From positions 248,001-312,000 of the forward strand of contig CAJIYP010000003.1 of NCBI GenBank assembly GCA_905181705.1: DNA of 64,000 bases. Reading direction: 5' to 3'. The translations under genes and the position numbers were made by a program. Shown here piece by piece: positions 27,678 through 38,577 of the stretch. Below the pieces are notes generated by a model. That model had not been told where the DNA came from, did not search any database, and saw only the letters and a list, made by a program, of their open reading frames with translations. Position 1 is the first letter of the stretch; every line of letters begins with the position of its first letter. The stretch comes from Cryomorphaceae bacterium BACL29 MAG-121220-bin8. Its GTDB lineage: Bacteria > Bacteroidota > Bacteroidia > Flavobacteriales > Flavobacteriaceae.

Positions 27678-28970
27678 TTAAAATGCAATGTTAAAAGCTT
27701 TCTCTTTTGGAAAATAAGCATTTATGCCTAATTGTTCTTCTATTCTCAATAATTGATTGTACTTAGCAATTCTATCACTTCTGGAAGCTGATCCAGTCTT
27801 AATTTGACCAGTGGACAAACCAACTGCTAAATCAGCTATGGTATAATCTTCTGTTTCACCTGATCTGTGAGACATAACGCAGGTAAAACCAGATTTGTGG
27901 GCCATGTTGACAGCGTCAATAGTTTCTGTTAGGGTTCCAATTTGATTTACTTTGATTAAAATAGAGTTTCCTATTTTATTTTCAATTCCTTTTGAAAGCC
28001 TTTCAACATTAGTAACAAATAAATCGTCTCCAACAAGTTGTACTTTTTCACCACAAATTTCTGTTAAATATTCCCATCCATCCCAATCATTTTCATCCAT
28101 ACCGTCTTCAATCGATATAATAGGAAACTTTTTTGCTAAAGCAGATAAATACTCTGCTTGCTGTTTTGAATTTAAAATTTTACCATCATTTCCTTCAAAT
28201 TTCGAGTAGTCATACATTCCATTTACATAAAATTCTGAAGCTGCACAATCTAAAGCAATCATTACTTGATTACCAGGTGAATATCCGGATTTTTCAATTG
28301 CTAAAATAATAGTATTTAATGCATCTTCTGTACCATCTAATTTTGGTGCAAAACCTCCTTCATCACCTACAGACGTAGTTAATCCTCTTTCAGACAGAAT
28401 TTTTTTTAAATTATGAAAAATTTCAGTGCCAATTTGCATCGCATGGGTAAATGAATTTGCTTTAACTGGCATAATCATAAATTCTTGAAAAGCAATTGGA
28501 GCATCTGAATGAGAACCACCATTAATAATATTCATCATTGGAACTGGAAGAATTTTAGCTTTACCATCAGAAATATAAGAATAAAGTGGAATCTTTTTTT
28601 CATTACTAGCAGCTTTAGCAATTGCTAACGAAACTCCTAAAATAGCATTAGCTCCTAATTTAGCTTTATTTGGAGTTCCATCAAGGTCAATCATTAATTG
28701 ATCAATTTTTTTTTGATCAAAAACAGATTTACCAATAATTTCTTTTGATATTATAATATTTACATTCTCTACTGCTTTAGCAACTCCTTTTCCCATGTAT
28801 TTATCTCCTCCATCTCTTAATTCTACTGCTTCATGTTCACCAGTTGATGCTCCCGAAGGTACTGCAGCTCTGCCTAAAAAGCCATTTTCAGTTAAAACAT
28901 CAACTTCAACAGTTGGGTTTCCTCTAGAATCAAAAATTTGTCTAGCAAATATTTTAGATATTTTACTCAT
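27678..28970 (-). CDS. eno: Enolase
   Basis: Glycolytic 2-phosphoglycerate dehydratase and common degradosome partner. The 430-aa length and family text are canonical: [71 protein letters not shown] (metal ligands) and [17 protein letters not shown] with the catalytic Lys region before it ([11 protein letters not shown]). It starts 2 nt after the carA stop, so the two are cotranscribed. Confidence 0.98.
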   Translation of the reverse strand: MSKISKIFARQIFDSRGNPTVEVDVLTENGFLGRAAVPSGASTGEHEAVELRDGGDKYMGKGVAKAVENVNIIISKEIIGKSVFDQKKIDQLMIDLDGTPNKAKLGANAILGVSLAIAKAASNEKKIPLYSYISDGKAKILPVPMMNIINGGSHSDAPIAFQEFMIMPVKANSFTHAMQIGTEIFHNLKKILSERGLTTSVGDEGGFAPKLDGTEDALNTIILAIEKSGYSPGNQVMIALDCAASEFYVNGMYDYSKFEGNDGKILNSKQQAEYLSALAKKFPIISIEDGMDENDWDGWEYLTEICGEKVQLVGDDLFVTNVERLSKGIENKIGNSILIKVNQIGTLTETIDAVNMAHKSGFTCVMSHRSGETEDYTIADLAVGLSTGQIKTGSASRSDRIAKYNQLLRIEEQLGINAYFPKEKAFNIAF

Positions 28971-28972
28971 AT

Positions 28973-30088
28973 TTATTTTTTAGATTTAATCATTTCAATA
29001 AATTGATCGAAAAGATAATTAGAATCATGAGGGCCAGGACTGGCCTCAGGGTGATATTGAACTGAGAAACAATTGTTGTTTTTTATTTTAATTCCAGCAA
29101 TGGTGTCATCGTTTAAATGAACATGAGTTATTTCTATATTATTATTAGATTCAGTTTCTTCTCTTGAAATTGCAAATCCATGATTTTGAGATGAGATTTC
29201 GCCTTTACCTGTCTTTAAATTTATTACTGGGTGATTTATCCCTCTGTGTCCATTATGCATTTTATAAGTAGAAATTCCATTTGCTAAAGCAATTATTTGA
29301 TGACCTAAACAAATACCAAAAAGAGGTTTTTTAGTTTTTAAAATCTCCTTAGCTGTTTGGATCGCTACCTTAAGTGGTTCTGGATCTCCAGGTCCGTTTG
29401 AAATAAAATATCCATCGGAATTCCATTCTGACATTTCATTAAATGATGTATTAAATGGAAAAACTTTGATATAAACATCTCTTTTTGATAAATTCCTTAA
29501 TATATTCTTTTTTATACCCAAGTCTAAAACAGCAACTTTTAATTTAGAGTTTGAGTCTCCATAAAAATAAGGTTTACTAGTAGATACTTTAGAGGCTAAC
29601 TCTAAACCTTTCATAGATGGTAAATTATTTAATTTAATTTTTAACTCGTCAATAGAACCTAAATCGGTTGATATAACAGCATTCATAGCACCATTATCTC
29701 TAATATATGAGACAAGAGCTCTAGTGTCTACATCAGAAATTGCAACAATTTTATGATTAATAAAAAAATTTTGTAATGAATCAGTAGCAGCAGGTCTAGA
29801 AAAATTAGAATTAAATTTTTTACATATCAAACCAGCTATCTTTGGACTTTCAGATTCTACTTCATTTTTGTTAACTCCATAATTACCAATGTGAGAATTG
29901 GTGGTTACCATTAGTTGGCCGTAATAAGATGGATCAGTGAAAATTTCTTGATAACCAGTCATTCCGGTATTAAAACATAATTCTCCGTAGGCAGAACCTT
30001 CAACTCCTAAGGCTTTACCAAAAAAAATAGTACCGTCTTGTAGTAGAACCAAAGCTTTATTTCGGGTAGTATATTCGTTCATTTTCAT
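28973..30088 (-). CDS. carA: Carbamoyl-phosphate synthase, small (glutaminase) subunit
   Basis: Delivers ammonia from glutamine to CarB for arginine and pyrimidine synthesis. 371 aa: the N-terminal CarA domain ([35 protein letters not shown]) and the C-terminal class I glutaminase with [13 protein letters not shown] (nucleophile Cys) and [14 protein letters not shown] (catalytic His and Glu). Starts at 30088 (MKMNEY) or 30082 (MNEY) are both possible. carB is not in the window. It is separated from rplQ by an apparent terminator, so it may have its own promoter. Confidence 0.97.
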   Translation of the reverse strand: MKMNEYTTRNKALVLLQDGTIFFGKALGVEGSAYGELCFNTGMTGYQEIFTDPSYYGQLMVTTNSHIGNYGVNKNEVESESPKIAGLICKKFNSNFSRPAATDSLQNFFINHKIVAISDVDTRALVSYIRDNGAMNAVISTDLGSIDELKIKLNNLPSMKGLELASKVSTSKPYFYGDSNSKLKVAVLDLGIKKNILRNLSKRDVYIKVFPFNTSFNEMSEWNSDGYFISNGPGDPEPLKVAIQTAKEILKTKKPLFGICLGHQIIALANGISTYKMHNGHRGINHPVINLKTGKGEISSQNHGFAISREETESNNNIEITHVHLNDDTIAGIKIKNNNCFSVQYHPEASPGPHDSNYLFDQFIEMIKSKK

Positions 30089-30101
30089 TCAAAATTAATA
30101 T

Positions 30102-30132
30102 AAAAAAAGGGATAAACATTAAGAATATCCCT
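30102..30132 (-). terminator. Rho-independent terminator after the ribosomal protein cluster
   Basis: On the leftward strand a perfect 7-bp stem AGGGATA / TATCCCT with an 11-nt loop is followed by a run of seven T. It lies about 40 nt after the rplQ stop and just before carA, so it would end or attenuate the ribosomal transcript. Confidence 0.75.
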
Positions 30133-30169
30133 GGATTTAGTCAATTTTATTAAAAATTAATTATTTCTC

Positions 30170-30790
30170 TTATTTGGGATCACTATTTTTAGAATCTGAC
30201 GATTTATCATCGTTATTTTCTTCCTCAATTACAGCATCCTCAACCGCAGCTTCTTCAACTACAGCATCCTCAACCGCAGCTTCTTCAACTACAGCATCCT
30301 TAACCACAGCTTCTTCAACTACAGCATCCTCAACTACAGCATCCTCAACCACAGCTTCTTGAATTGATGTGGTTTTAGCTTTCTTTCTTCTTCTAGTTTT
30401 CTTATTAGAATCTGTATTTATATTATAGACAGAATTGAAATCAACTAATTCAATCAAAGCCATACTAGCATTATCACCCAACCTATTTCCAAGCTTTATG
30501 ATTCGAGTATAACCACCTGGTCTATCACCAATTTTATCAGAAATGTTTCTAAACAATTCAGTGACTGCATATTTATTTTTTAAATAACTAAAAACTATTC
30601 TTCTATTATGAGTAGAATCGTTTTTAGATTTAGTAATAAGTGGTTCTACATATCGTTTTAAAGCTTTCGCTTTTGCAACAGTTGTATTTATAGACTTGTG
30701 CTCAATCAATGAACAAGCCATATTGGCTAGCATATATTTTCTATGTCCTGTTTTGCGACCTAAATGCGCTATTTTTTTACCGTGTCTCAT
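30170..30790 (-). CDS. rplQ: Ribosomal protein bL17 with long repetitive acidic tail
   Basis: Large-subunit protein L17. Residues 1-120 are the normal L17 core ([46 protein letters not shown]). The remaining part is an extension: a basic linker ([12 protein letters not shown]), then nine copies of a five-residue unit of the form [A/V]VE[D/E]A at residues 144-188, then an acidic Ser/Asp-rich end. Flavobacterial L17 proteins often carry a low-complexity tail, but this one is encoded by a tandem DNA repeat and makes the protein 206 aa, against about 120-130 for the core family. Last gene of the cluster. Confidence 0.96.
   Translation of the reverse strand: MRHGKKIAHLGRKTGHRKYMLANMACSLIEHKSINTTVAKAKALKRYVEPLITKSKNDSTHNRRIVFSYLKNKYAVTELFRNISDKIGDRPGGYTRIIKLGNRLGDNASMALIELVDFNSVYNINTDSNKKTRRRKKAKTTSIQEAVVEDAVVEDAVVEEAVVKDAVVEEAAVEDAVVEEAAVEDAVIEEENNDDKSSDSKNSDPK
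30226..30360. repeat. Nine-unit 15-bp tandem repeat inside rplQ
   Basis: Nine contiguous 15-bp units without spacers, mostly alternating between two types, caactacagcatcct and caaccgcagcttctt (plus-strand spelling), with a few single-base variants. Units stay in frame and encode the L17 tail repeats. A 30-bp pair is the higher-order unit. The near identity suggests recent slippage or unequal exchange. Confidence 0.97.
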
Positions 30791-30799
30791 AGTTAATTA

Positions 30800-31792
30800 T
30801 TAATCTTTATCTAACTTATATTTAGATAGATCCATTCCAAAATTTAATCCTTTAAAAATCACTAACTCCTCTAGCTCTGTCAAGGATTTTTTTCCGAAAT
30901 TTCTAAATTTCATTAAATCACTTTTATTAAATGAGACCAAATCTCCCAAGGTATCAACTTCAGCAGCTTTCAAACAATTAAGTGCTCTTACAGATAAATC
31001 CATATCAATTAATCGAGTCTTAAGTAATTGTCTCATATGTAAAGACTCTTCATCGTAAGTTTCAGTTTGAGCAATCTCATCAGCTTCCAATGTAATTCTT
31101 TCGTCAGAGAAAAGCATGAAATGATGTATTAATGTCTTTGCACCTTCTGTCAAAGCATCTTTTGGGTGAATTGAACCATCAGATACAATTTCAAAAATCA
31201 ACTTTTCATAATCTGTTTTTTGTTCAACTCTAAAGTTTTCAATTGAATATTTAACATTTTTAATTGGAGTGAAAATTGAATCCATAAAGATAGTTCCAAT
31301 TGGCGCAGAGGATTTTTTATTTTCCTCAGCAGGAACATAACCTCTTCCTTTTTCAATATTTAATTCAATATTAAAACTTATATTTTTTTCTAAATTGCAA
31401 ATAACCAAATCAGGGTTTAAAACTTGAAATCCAGAAATAAATTTCTGTAAATCACCTGCAAGTATTTGTTCTTGACCTAAAATAGAAACACTAACGGTTT
31501 CATTTTCAACAGAATCAATTTGTCTTTTAAGACATACTTGTTTTAAGTTTAATACAATTTCAGTCACATCTTCAACTATTCCAGGCAATGAAGAGAACTC
31601 ATGATCTATATTGTCTAACCTTACAGATGTAAACGCAAAACCCTCTAAAGAAGATAATAAAACTCTTCTAAGGGCATTCCCTATGGTTAAACCATAGCCA
31701 GGTTCTAAAGGTCGAAACTCGAATTTTCCTTCAAATTCGGATGAATCTATCATTATTACTTTATCTGGTTTTTGAAAATTGAATACTGCCAT
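30800..31792 (-). CDS. rpoA: RNA polymerase alpha subunit
   Basis: Scaffold subunit of RNA polymerase, 330 aa. The N-terminal domain shows [30 protein letters not shown] (given here as the region around residue 25-55) and the dimer and beta-contact segments; the C-terminal domain (from about 250) has [13 protein letters not shown] and [15 protein letters not shown]. Located in the expected place between rpsD and rplQ with short gaps. Confidence 0.98.
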   Translation of the reverse strand: MAVFNFQKPDKVIMIDSSEFEGKFEFRPLEPGYGLTIGNALRRVLLSSLEGFAFTSVRLDNIDHEFSSLPGIVEDVTEIVLNLKQVCLKRQIDSVENETVSVSILGQEQILAGDLQKFISGFQVLNPDLVICNLEKNISFNIELNIEKGRGYVPAEENKKSSAPIGTIFMDSIFTPIKNVKYSIENFRVEQKTDYEKLIFEIVSDGSIHPKDALTEGAKTLIHHFMLFSDERITLEADEIAQTETYDEESLHMRQLLKTRLIDMDLSVRALNCLKAAEVDTLGDLVSFNKSDLMKFRNFGKKSLTELEELVIFKGLNFGMDLSKYKLDKD

Positions 31793-31807
31793 AATTACTA
31801 TTGTTAT

Positions 31808-32413
31808 TTATTTCGAATATAATTCGACGATTAATTGTTCTTTTATATTTTCAGGTATTTGATTTCTTTCAGGAAGTGATACAAAAGTTCCTTGCATTCT
31901 GTCACTATTCCAAGACACCCATTCATATACAGATGAATTATTAGATAAAGAACTTTCTATTGCTGCAACGGATTTAGATTTTTCTCTAACTCCTATTGTT
32001 TCACCAGCCTTTATAATCCTTGATGGAATATTACAAATCTCACCATTTACTGTAATATGTCTGTGGCTTACTAATTGTCTAGCGCCACTTCTTGTAGGTG
32101 CAATACCTAACCTATATACTATATTATCTAATCTAGACTCACATAGTTGAAGTAAAACTTCTCCAGTTACTCCTTTACTTCCATTTGCTTTTTTGAAAAG
32201 GTTTCTAAACTGACGCTCCAAAATACCATAAGTATATTTAGCTTTTTGTTTTTCCATTAACTGAATAGCGTACTCAGATTTCTTACCCCTTCTTCTATTA
32301 TTTCCATGTTGTCCTGGGGGATAATTCTTTTTTTCAAATGATTTGTCTTCTCCAAATATTGCTTCGCCAAATTTTCTAGCGATTTTCGTTTTGGGACCGG
32401 TATATCTTGCCAT
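31808..32413 (-). CDS. rpsD: Ribosomal protein uS4
   Basis: Primary 16S-binding protein and translational regulator in other bacteria, 201 aa. [20 protein letters not shown] at the start and the S4 domain with [34 protein letters not shown]. Zinc-independent (C-) type: there is no Cys cluster at the N-terminus. Gene order rpsM-rpsK-rpsD-rpoA-rplQ is the standard alpha operon. Confidence 0.98.
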   Translation of the reverse strand: MARYTGPKTKIARKFGEAIFGEDKSFEKKNYPPGQHGNNRRRGKKSEYAIQLMEKQKAKYTYGILERQFRNLFKKANGSKGVTGEVLLQLCESRLDNIVYRLGIAPTRSGARQLVSHRHITVNGEICNIPSRIIKAGETIGVREKSKSVAAIESSLSNNSSVYEWVSWNSDRMQGTFVSLPERNQIPENIKEQLIVELYSK

Positions 32414-32469
32414 ATTATTTAAATTTTAAATTTTTGTGAATTAAGGTCTGTCCTTCGACAAAAATTATA

Positions 32470-32853
32470 TTATACTCTTCTTCTTTTTGGTGGTCTACAA
32501 CCGTTATGTGGCTGAGGAGTTACATCAAAAATTTCAGTAACCTCAACTCCGTTATTATGAACTGTTCTGATAGCCGATTCTCTTCCATTACCAGGACCTT
32601 TAACATAAACCTTAGCTTTTCTCATTCCAGCTTCATGAGCGACTTTAACTGCCTCTTCAGCAGCTAACTGAGCAGCATAAGGCGTGTTTTTCTTTGACCC
32701 TCTAAATCCCATTTTTCCAGCTGAAGACCATGAAATAACTTCACCTTTTTTGTTAGTGAAGGATATAATTATGTTATTAAATGAAGCGTTAATATGGACT
32801 TCCCCATATGATTCAACAATAACTTTTCTTTTTTTAGATACTACTTTAGCCAT
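32470..32853 (-). CDS. rpsK: Ribosomal protein uS11
   Basis: Small-subunit platform protein, 127 aa. Typical family text [55 protein letters not shown] and the C-terminal [14 protein letters not shown] 56-nt gap separates it from rpsD downstream; rpsM upstream is 6 nt away. Confidence 0.98.
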   Translation of the reverse strand: MAKVVSKKRKVIVESYGEVHINASFNNIIISFTNKKGEVISWSSAGKMGFRGSKKNTPYAAQLAAEEAVKVAHEAGMRKAKVYVKGPGNGRESAIRTVHNNGVEVTEIFDVTPQPHNGCRPPKRRRV

Positions 32854-32859
32854 AATATA

Positions 32860-33234
32860 TTATTTAGTTACCTTTTTCTTGTTAGCAACTGTTTTTCTTT
32901 TACCTTTTCTAGTTCTAGAATTATTTTTAGTTCTTTGACCTCTTAAAGGAAGACCAGATCTATGTCTTATTCCTCTGTAACATCCAATATCCATTAATCT
33001 TTTAATGTTTATTTGATTTTCAGATCTAAGTTCTCCTTCAATTTTAAAGGATCCAACAGCTTCTCTAATTTTAGCAGTGTCGTCATCGTTCCAATCAGAA
33101 ACTTTCTTATCAACGCTGACTTTAGCCATTTCTAAAATTTTTTGAGCACGACTTCTTCCTATTCCAAATATGTAGGTTAAAGATATTACTCCTCTTTTTT
33201 GTTTTGGGATATCAACCCCTGAAATTCTTGCCAT
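32860..33234 (-). CDS. rpsM: Ribosomal protein uS13
   Basis: Small-subunit head protein contacting tRNA and the 50S bridge, 124 aa. [34 protein letters not shown] (helix-two-turn-helix) and the basic tail [20 protein letters not shown]. First of the alpha-operon genes proper, after rpmJ with 3 nt between. Confidence 0.98.
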   Translation of the reverse strand: MARISGVDIPKQKRGVISLTYIFGIGRSRAQKILEMAKVSVDKKVSDWNDDDTAKIREAVGSFKIEGELRSENQINIKRLMDIGCYRGIRHRSGLPLRGQRTKNNSRTRKGKRKTVANKKKVTK

Positions 33235-33237
33235 AAT

Positions 33238-33354
33238 TTATCCTTGTCTTTGTTTGAATCTAGGATTCTTTTTGTTAATTACATAAAGCCTTCCCTTTCT
33301 TCTAACTATTTTACATTCGGGGCTTCTTTTTTTTACTGATGCTCTAACTTTCAT
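33238..33354 (-). CDS. rpmJ: Ribosomal protein bL36
   Basis: A 38-residue protein in the gap between infA and rps[21 protein letters not shown], then [18 protein letters not shown]. It is the short L36 type with only one Cys (ECKIV), so the four zinc ligands (C-C-C-H) of the classical form are missing (C- type), which fits Bacteroidota. Start ATG at 33354, stop TAA at 33238-33240. Confidence 0.95.
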   Translation of the reverse strand: MKVRASVKKRSPECKIVRRKGRLYVINKKNPRFKQRQG

Positions 33355-33358
33355 AATT

Positions 33359-33574
33359 TTAATGTCTATACGTTATTCTAGCTTTAGTTAAATCATAGGG
33401 ACTCATTTCTAATTTCACCTTATCGCCAGGTAATAATTTAATATAATGCATTCTCATTTTACCGGAGATATGTGCAGTTACAACATGGCCATTTTGAAGT
33501 TCTACTCTAAACATTGCATTAGAGAGAGCTTCAATGATAGTACCATCCTGTTCTATAGCCGCTTGTTTTGCCAT
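33359..33574 (-). CDS. infA: Translation initiation factor IF-1
   Basis: A-site-binding initiation factor, 71 aa, a single OB fold: [40 protein letters not shown] and [20 protein letters not shown]. Lies between secY (1 nt from its stop) and rpmJ (4 nt), the normal place in the spc-alpha junction. Confidence 0.98.
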   Translation of the reverse strand: MAKQAAIEQDGTIIEALSNAMFRVELQNGHVVTAHISGKMRMHYIKLLPGDKVKLEMSPYDLTKARITYRH

Positions 33575-33575
33575 A

Positions 33576-34922
33576 TTATGCTAATTTCCTGTTTTTTCCA
33601 GATTTCATTAATCCATCATAATGTCTATTCAATAAATATGCATTGATTTGTTGAATAGTATCAATTGCTACTCCTACCATTATTAATAGTGAAGTTCCTC
33701 CATAAAACAATGCCCAACCTTGCTGCATACCCATAATTTGAACTACAATTGCAGGCAAAACTGAAAGTGCAGCTAAAAACAATGAACCCGGAAAGGTTAT
33801 TAATGACATAATTTTATCTAAAAACTCAGAGGTTTCACCTCCAGGTCTAATTCCAGGAACAAAACCTCCACTTCTTTTCAAATCATCAGACATTTTATTA
33901 GTAGGAACAGTAATAGCTGTATAGAAAAATGTAAAAGCAACTATTAATAATCCAAATAAAATATTGTACCACAAACCAAACATATCTGAAAAGGAAGTTT
34001 GCATCCACTGACCAACATTTGAGTCACCTAAAAGCTGTCCCATATAAGCAGGAGCAAACATAATTGCCTGAGCAAATATTATTGGCATAACTCCTGAAGC
34101 ATTTAGTCTCAAAGGAATATATTGTCTAGTTCCACTCTGATTTCTATCTAAATTACCTGATGCTGTTCTTCTTGCGTATTGTACAGGGATTTGTCTTACA
34201 GCTTTAACCAATAAAACACACAAACCAATTACAACTACCCAGACTAATAGTTCAATTAAAATTAAAATTAATCCTCCATTACTTTCATATACTCTAGATG
34301 CAAATTCTTGTGCAAAAGACATTGGAAGAGATGCTATTATTCCAACAGTAATTAATAAGGAAATACCATTTCCAATTCCTCTGTCAGTTATTTTTTCTCC
34401 GAGCCACATAGCAAAAACACAACCAGTAACTAGGATTATTACAGCAGGAACTATAAAACCTACACCTTTACCCATCATAAACGCACTATCAGGAACACCG
34501 AGAGCTCCTAAACTAAAAAGATAAGCAGGAGCTTGAACAACACAAATTAAAATGGTAAGCCATCTTGTAATTTGATTAATAGTTTTTCTGCCACTCTCTC
34601 CTTCTTTCTGTAATTTTTGTAGATAAGGAATTGCGATTCCCATTAACTGAACCACAATAGATGCTGAAATATAAGGCATAATACCTAAAGCAAAAACAGA
34701 GGCATTAGCAAAAGCTCCTCCTGTAAATGCATTTAAAATCCCTAAAAGTCCACCACCTTGAGTTCTACTAGATAATTCTCCTAATTGAACAGAATCAATA
34801 CCGGGAAGAACTACTTGAGCTCCGAGTCTATAAATAGCAATAAAGAAAAGAGTTATGAAAATTCTATTTCTAAGCTCTTCAATATTCCAGATATTCCGTA
34901 ATGTTTCAATAAACTTATACAT
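33576..34922 (-). CDS. secY: Preprotein translocase subunit SecY
   Basis: Central channel of the Sec translocon, 448 aa with ten hydrophobic transmembrane segments. Seen: [18 protein letters not shown] after helix 1, [26 protein letters not shown] (region of the plug and helix 2), [14 protein letters not shown], and [28 protein letters not shown] with its long cytoplasmic loop. Encoded between rplO and infA, so it is coexpressed with ribosomes and with the ffh-dependent targeting pathway in function. Confidence 0.97.
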   Translation of the reverse strand: MYKFIETLRNIWNIEELRNRIFITLFFIAIYRLGAQVVLPGIDSVQLGELSSRTQGGGLLGILNAFTGGAFANASVFALGIMPYISASIVVQLMGIAIPYLQKLQKEGESGRKTINQITRWLTILICVVQAPAYLFSLGALGVPDSAFMMGKGVGFIVPAVIILVTGCVFAMWLGEKITDRGIGNGISLLITVGIIASLPMSFAQEFASRVYESNGGLILILIELLVWVVVIGLCVLLVKAVRQIPVQYARRTASGNLDRNQSGTRQYIPLRLNASGVMPIIFAQAIMFAPAYMGQLLGDSNVGQWMQTSFSDMFGLWYNILFGLLIVAFTFFYTAITVPTNKMSDDLKRSGGFVPGIRPGGETSEFLDKIMSLITFPGSLFLAALSVLPAIVVQIMGMQQGWALFYGGTSLLIMVGVAIDTIQQINAYLLNRHYDGLMKSGKNRKLA

Positions 34923-34925
34923 ACT

Positions 34926-35378
34926 CTATAATATAATTGCTTCTCCTCCACATTTTTCAATAGCTAATTTTGCAGCAGATGAAAATTTGTGAGCAGAAAT
35001 TTTTAATGGGACTGAAATTGTTCCATTTGCTAATATTTTTACTAAATCATTCTTTTTAGACAAGCCATTATCAATAAAAGATTGAATATCCATAGAACCT
35101 TTTACTTTTTTATTATCAACTAAAGATTGAATTTTATCTAAATTGACACCTTGATATTCTACTCTGTTGATATTATTAAAACCAAACTTAGGCACTCTTC
35201 TTTGTAGAGGCATTTGGCCACCTTCAAATCCAAGTTTTTTAGAATAACCAGATCTTGATTTAGCACCTTTATGTCCTCTTGCAGCAGTTCCGCCTTTACC
35301 AGATCCTTGTCCTCTTCCTAATCTTTTTTTAGGATTATGTATTGAACCATCTTCGGGTTTTAAATTACTTAAGTTCAT
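34926..35378 (-). CDS. rplO: Ribosomal protein uL15
   Basis: Large-subunit assembly protein, 150 aa: [44 protein letters not shown] (split here as the glycine-rich extension at residues 20-45) and [17 protein letters not shown]. Starts 9 nt after the rpmD stop. Confidence 0.97.
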   Translation of the reverse strand: MNLSNLKPEDGSIHNPKKRLGRGQGSGKGGTAARGHKGAKSRSGYSKKLGFEGGQMPLQRRVPKFGFNNINRVEYQGVNLDKIQSLVDNKKVKGSMDIQSFIDNGLSKKNDLVKILANGTISVPLKISAHKFSSAAKLAIEKCGGEAIIL

Positions 35379-35387
35379 ATTTATAAT

Positions 35388-35564
35388 TTATTTAGTAACA
35401 GTAACCAAATGTTTTACTTTATTAATCATTCCTAAAATACTAGGGCTGTCTTGATGTTCTACAACCTGGCCAATTTTTTTAAGACCCAATGCCAAAAGAG
35501 TTTTCTTTTGATCTCCAGGTCTTTTAATTGCACTTTTTACTTTTTTTATTTTAATTACTGCCAT
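35388..35564 (-). CDS. rpmD: Ribosomal protein uL30
   Basis: A 58-residue protein between rpsE and rplO: MAVIKIKKVKSAIKRPGDQK, KTLLALGLKKIGQVVEHQDS, then PSILGMINKVKHLVTVTK. This is the complete short L30 with its conserved Lys-rich start and the LGL(K/R)KI motif. Start ATG at 35564, stop TAA at 35388-35390. Confidence 0.95.
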   Translation of the reverse strand: MAVIKIKKVKSAIKRPGDQKKTLLALGLKKIGQVVEHQDSPSILGMINKVKHLVTVTK

Positions 35565-35567
35565 TTT

Positions 35568-36086
35568 TTATCCGTTAAAAACTTTATTTAATGAAATTCC
35601 TCGTTGACTTGCAACAGTATTAGCGTTTCTTAATCTTAATAGAGCATCAAAAGTAGCTTTAACAACGTTGTGAGGGTTAGAAGATCCTTGTGATTTAGAA
35701 AGTACATCTTGAACACCAAGTGATTCCAGTACAGACCTTACTGCTCCTCCGGCTATAACACCAGTACCCTCAGATGCAGGTTTTAAAAAAACTTTAGCTC
35801 CACTGTGTTTTCCTTTTTGTTCATGGGGAAGTGTAGCGTTATGAAGAGGGATTCTAACTAAATTCTTTTTTGCATCCTCTACTGCTTTAGCAATTGCAGT
35901 AGCAACGTCTTTAGATTTACCTAAACCATGACCTACAACACCATTTTCATCACCAACTACAACAATAGCAGAAAAACCAAAAGCTCTACCTCCTTTTGTT
36001 ACTTTAGTTACCCTTTGAATACTTACTAACTTATCTTTTAAGTCTAAGCCTCCAGGTTTGACAAATTCGTTTCTATTATTCTTCAT
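35568..36086 (-). CDS. rpsE: Ribosomal protein uS5
   Basis: Decoding-site protein, 172 aa. The S5 double-stranded-RNA-binding domain ([37 protein letters not shown]) and the C-terminal domain ([41 protein letters not shown]) are complete. 3 nt separate it from rplR and rpmD on either side. Confidence 0.98.
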   Translation of the reverse strand: MKNNRNEFVKPGGLDLKDKLVSIQRVTKVTKGGRAFGFSAIVVVGDENGVVGHGLGKSKDVATAIAKAVEDAKKNLVRIPLHNATLPHEQKGKHSGAKVFLKPASEGTGVIAGGAVRSVLESLGVQDVLSKSQGSSNPHNVVKATFDALLRLRNANTVASQRGISLNKVFNG

Positions 36087-36089
36087 AAA

Positions 36090-36446
36090 TTAAAATTTTA
36101 ATCCAGCTTCTCTAGCACCTTCAGCTAATGATTTTACTCTTCCATGATATAAATACCCCCCTCTGTCAAAACCGATTTTTTCAATACCTGCTTTTAGAGC
36201 TTTTTTACCTATTGATATTCCAACTAGTTTTGAAGCTTCAATCCTAGTAATAGAATCTGTTTTCAAATCATTATCTCTAGATGAAGCAGATGCTAAAGTA
36301 TTTCCTGTAACATCATCCACTAACTGAGCATAAATCTCTTTATTACTTCTAAAAACTGACAACCTAGGTCTGCTTATACTACCTAGAACATGCTGTCTAA
36401 TTCTTTTTTTAATTCGATTTCTTTTATTAACCTTTGATAGACTCAT
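36090..36446 (-). CDS. rplR: Ribosomal protein uL18
   Basis: 5S rRNA-binding protein, 118 aa. RPRLSVFRSNKEIYAQLVDD, ASASSRDND and FDRGGYLYHGRVKSLAEGAR are characteristic. Complete and in the usual position between rplF and rpsE. Confidence 0.98.
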   Translation of the reverse strand: MSLSKVNKRNRIKKRIRQHVLGSISRPRLSVFRSNKEIYAQLVDDVTGNTLASASSRDNDLKTDSITRIEASKLVGISIGKKALKAGIEKIGFDRGGYLYHGRVKSLAEGAREAGLKF

Positions 36447-36457
36447 TTTAAACTAAT

Positions 36458-37000
36458 TTATGCAGACTTACCTGCTTTTCTACGAATTTGTTCTCCAACG
36501 TACTTAACTCCTTTTCCTTTGTATGGTTCAGGTTTTCTAAAACCTCTAATTTTTGCAGCAATTGAACCAACTAGTTGCTTATCTAAAGAATTAAGCTTGA
36601 TTATGGGATTCTTTCCTTTTTCAGAAATAGCCTCAATTTTAACTTCATTTGGAATCATAAAGACTATGTTATGAGAAAAACCTAAAGCTAATTCAAGTTT
36701 TTGTCCTTGAGTAGAAGCTCGATATCCTACACCAACCAATTCTAATTCTTTACTCCATCCTGCACTTACACCGATAACCATATTAGAAAAAAGTGAACGA
36801 TACAAACCATGTTTTGCTTTTGCTGGCTTTGCATCAGAAGATCTCTTAACAATGAGTGTGTTTTCAACTTGTTCAACTGAAACAGTATCGTAAGATTGAG
36901 ATAAGTCTCCTAATTTTCCTTTAACACTGAAAAGTGTTGGCTTAATTTCAACTGAAACACCTTCTGGAATCGATATTGGATTATTTCCTATTCTAGACAT
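36458..37000 (-). CDS. rplF: Ribosomal protein uL6
   Basis: Large-subunit protein near the sarcin-ricin loop, 180 aa, with two tandem L6 domains. MSRIGNNPISIPEGVSVEIK at the start and the signature PEPYKGKGVKYVGEQIRRKA at the end. Complete. Confidence 0.98.
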   Translation of the reverse strand: MSRIGNNPISIPEGVSVEIKPTLFSVKGKLGDLSQSYDTVSVEQVENTLIVKRSSDAKPAKAKHGLYRSLFSNMVIGVSAGWSKELELVGVGYRASTQGQKLELALGFSHNIVFMIPNEVKIEAISEKGKNPIIKLNSLDKQLVGSIAAKIRGFRKPEPYKGKGVKYVGEQIRRKAGKSA

Positions 37001-37011
37001 TTTAAATTCTT

Positions 37012-37410
37012 TTAATATACGTAGCAGAGAACTTCCCCTCCTACATTAGATTGTTTTGCTTTTTTACCAGTCATTAAACCCTTAGAAGTAGAAACTATAG
37101 CAATTCCTAAACCATTTAAAACTCTAGGCAAGCCTTCTGAATCAGAGTATTTTCTTAATCCTGGAGTACTTATTCTTTCAAGTTTTTTTATAACAGGGTC
37201 TTTTGAGAAAGAGTCATATTTAAGGGCAATTTTAATTGAACCTTGAACAGAACTATCATCGAACTTATAACTTAGTATATATCCTTGATCAAAAAGTATT
37301 TTGGTCATTTCCTTTTTCAAATTAGAAGAAGGAATAGATACTACTTTGTGGCCTGCACTATTAGCATTTCTAATTCTTGTTAAATAATCTGCAATTGGAT
37401 CTGTATTCAT
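37012..37410 (-). CDS. rpsH: Ribosomal protein uS8
   Basis: 16S central-domain binding protein, 132 aa. DPIADYLTRIRNANSAGHKV at the N-terminus and GIAIVSTSKGLMTGKKAKQ with the terminal GGEVLCYVY are family-typical. Complete. Confidence 0.98.
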   Translation of the reverse strand: MNTDPIADYLTRIRNANSAGHKVVSIPSSNLKKEMTKILFDQGYILSYKFDDSSVQGSIKIALKYDSFSKDPVIKKLERISTPGLRKYSDSEGLPRVLNGLGIAIVSTSKGLMTGKKAKQSNVGGEVLCYVY

Positions 37411-37430
37411 TTTATAAAAATATTTTTAAA

Positions 37431-37700
37431 TTACCAGCTAGCTTTTCTTACTCCTGGGATTAAACCTTGATTAGCCATTTCTCTAAACATAACTCTAGAA
37501 ATACCAAACTGTCTAATATAACCTTTTGGTCTTCCTGTTAATTTACACCTGTTATGAGCCCTAACAGGGGAAGAGTTTTTAGGTAACTTTTGTAATGCTT
37601 CATAATCTCCAGCTTTTTTTAAAGCCTTTCTCTTATCAGCATACTTAGCACATAATTTTGCTCTTTTGACCTCACGGGCCTTCATTGATTCTTTAGCCAT
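37431..37700 (-). CDS. rpsN: Ribosomal protein uS14
   Basis: Small-subunit head protein, 89 aa. [20 protein letters not shown] and [20 protein letters not shown], then [20 protein letters not shown]. The long zinc-free form: the CxxC pairs of the short zinc form are absent. Confidence 0.98.
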   Translation of the reverse strand: MAKESMKAREVKRAKLCAKYADKRKALKKAGDYEALQKLPKNSSPVRAHNRCKLTGRPKGYIRQFGISRVMFREMANQGLIPGVRKASW

Positions 37701-37702
37701 AA

Positions 37703-38254
37703 TTAATTCTTTTTAAAGGGTAAACCTAATTCAGTTAATAAGGATTTAGCTTCTTTATCAGTATCTGCACTTGTAACAAAAGTAATATCCATACCAGAAA
37801 TTTTATTTACTTTATCTATATCTATTTCAGGGAATATAATTTGTTCAGTAACTCCTAAATTATAATTACCTCTTCCATCAAAACCAGAAGATTTAATTCC
37901 TTGAAAATCACGAACTCTTGGAAGTGCAGAAGTAATTAATCTATCTAAAAACTCATACATTCTTTCAGCTCTTAATGTAACTTTAGCTCCTATTGGCACT
38001 CCTTTTCTTAATTTGAATGTAGCGACATCTTTTTTAGAAATAGTTTGGATAGCTTTTTGGCCTGTGATCATAGTTAGCTCATCAACTGCGTGATCGATTA
38101 ATTTCTTATCTGCAACAGCTCCTCCAACTCCTTTACTTAAAACAATTTTTTTAAGTTTTGGCACCATCATTACGTTCTTATAAGAATACTCTTCTTTTAG
38201 AGAAGAAACTATTCTTTCATTAAATTCTTTTTTTAATCTTGGTTGGTAACTCAT
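37703..38254 (-). CDS. rplE: Ribosomal protein uL5
   Basis: 5S rRNA and P-site-tRNA-contacting protein, 183 aa. [40 protein letters not shown], and [20 protein letters not shown] with [15 protein letters not shown]. Complete; 2 nt from rplX and rpsN. Confidence 0.98.
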   Translation of the reverse strand: MSYQPRLKKEFNERIVSSLKEEYSYKNVMMVPKLKKIVLSKGVGGAVADKKLIDHAVDELTMITGQKAIQTISKKDVATFKLRKGVPIGAKVTLRAERMYEFLDRLITSALPRVRDFQGIKSSGFDGRGNYNLGVTEQIIFPEIDIDKVNKISGMDITFVTSADTDKEAKSLLTELGLPFKKN

Positions 38255-38256
38255 AA

Positions 38257-38568
38257 CTAAATTATTTCATCAGATTTTAATGCAACTCTACTCTTTTTAC
38301 CTTCAACAGTCTTATACCCTATCCTTGTTGTTTCTCCTTTTGAAGTCAATAAAGAAAGGTTGGATATATGCATAGCAGCTTCCTTTTCAGTTATTCCTCC
38401 TTTAGGATTTTGCGAACTAGGTTTGTTATGTTTTTTAACCATATTAACACCCTCAACAATAGCTAAATTTTTAATTCTAAATATTTTCAAAACCTTACCT
38501 TCTGAACCTTTATGGTCGCCAGACAAAACTTTTACTTGATCTCCAGTTTTAATTTTAATTTTAATCAT
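38257..38568 (-). CDS. rplX: Ribosomal protein uL24
   Basis: Assembly-initiator protein of the 50S subunit, 103 aa. KOW motif [20 protein letters not shown] and [20 protein letters not shown] are typical. Complete. Confidence 0.98.
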   Translation of the reverse strand: MIKIKIKTGDQVKVLSGDHKGSEGKVLKIFRIKNLAIVEGVNMVKKHNKPSSQNPKGGITEKEAAMHISNLSLLTSKGETTRIGYKTVEGKKSRVALKSDEII

Positions 38569-38577
38569 AATAATAAA

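Noticed and set aside
30226-30360. CRISPR-like direct repeats
   Set aside because: The units are 15 bp, contiguous without spacers, and in frame within rplQ; a coding tandem repeat.
30174-30362. Ser/Thr/Ala-rich open frame antisense to rplQ
   Set aside because: It is only the reverse reading of the 15-bp tandem repeat, which stays open in several frames.
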